From assembly GCA_949825045.1 (NCBI GenBank), contig OX463813.1, positions 8,556,001 to 8,620,000 on the forward strand: DNA of 64,000 nt, in the 5' to 3' direction. Position numbers and translations under genes: made by a program. Under the pieces are notes generated by a model. It was given only the letters and a program-made list of their open reading frames with translations. It made no database searches and was not told the DNA's origin. The DNA is from Argyresthia goedartella. Its lineage: Eukaryota; Arthropoda; Insecta; Lepidoptera; Argyresthiidae. This document shows, piece after piece, positions 63,837 to 64,000 of the stretch; position 1 is the first letter of the stretch; every line of letters begins with the position of its first letter.

Positions 63837-64000
63837 ATATCCTTATGAAAGAAAATCATTCATTAAAAATGACGACATAACCAGTTCTTTTTACTTCATC
63901 ACTTCTAATTTTAAAACAATGCAACTACCATCAAAAATTCTTTCACTACAAACCTCTACGAACCTTCCTCTGTTCATGCTTCTGTTTGTTGTAATCGTAT
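63837..64000 (-). repeat. satellite array resumes (inverted units)
   Basis: After the target duplication the interrupted unit continues (CATTAAAAATGACGACATAA and onward) in the orientation of 62131-62729 and runs off the right edge. Confidence 0.9.

Noticed and set aside
1..64000. A host gene with introns
   Set aside because: Every coding signal I could identify belongs to a mobile element; no exon series with splice sites linked to a cellular protein was found, though short exons could be missed.

Overview
The window looks like lepidopteran (moth or butterfly) nuclear DNA made almost entirely of transposable elements. Evidence: BEL/Pao, Ty3/Gypsy and Ty1/copia elements, many Jockey/CR1/RTE-type non-LTR elements, a mariner, a P-element/THAP9 relic, MITEs, pol III SINE-like sequence, microsatellite 3' tails and AT-rich spacers. 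I found no host gene, no operon and no prokaryotic feature. The density and nesting resemble a heterochromatic or W-linked region, but that is inference.

Layout. 1-5241: 5' two thirds of a BEL/Pao element (BEL-A, minus strand), with LTR, primer-binding site (PBS) and an unbroken gag-pol frame that runs off the left edge. 5242-7373: leader, tRNA-Lys-type PBS and LTR of a gypsy-like element plus a gypsy pol scrap. 7409-8742: an RLE-type retroelement tail and a deleted BEL. 10306-12694: a truncated non-LTR element. 12837-14623: a compact LTR element (TRIM-like) sitting in the loop of a MITE. 15265-18640: RTE scraps, a second RLE-type C-terminus, a SINE head, a 254-bp tandem duplication and a MITE. 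19570-23880 and 24150-29960: two long non-LTR elements (B and C), the second split by a mariner with an open transposase. 30535-31962: a non-autonomous TIR element. 32305-33909: an endonuclease scrap and copia remains. 33915-41497: a complete BEL/Pao element (BEL-D) with 576-bp LTRs and a GGTTT target duplication. 42300-43010: P-element relic. 43577-46055: non-LTR copy E. 46056-46740: left arm of a ~160-bp satellite. 46745-50988: non-LTR element H with both ORFs open. 50989-52040: non-LTR copy F. 52050-58360: a deleted BEL (J) split by full-length non-LTR element I. 58445-58865: hairpin and minisatellite. 58967-64000: the satellite, mostly inverted relative to the left arm, with non-LTR fragment G inside.

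How they work together: these are independent selfish elements. The informative relations are insertions: BEL-D in a copia remnant, mariner in C, I in J, G in the satellite, and the TRIM in a MITE. Most unusual are the three in-frame UAG codons of BEL-D, all at domain junctions; a recurring set of perfect fold-back palindromes inside element ORFs; the open element H, whose ORF2 has no AUG; and the satellite arms in opposite orientation around 12 kb.
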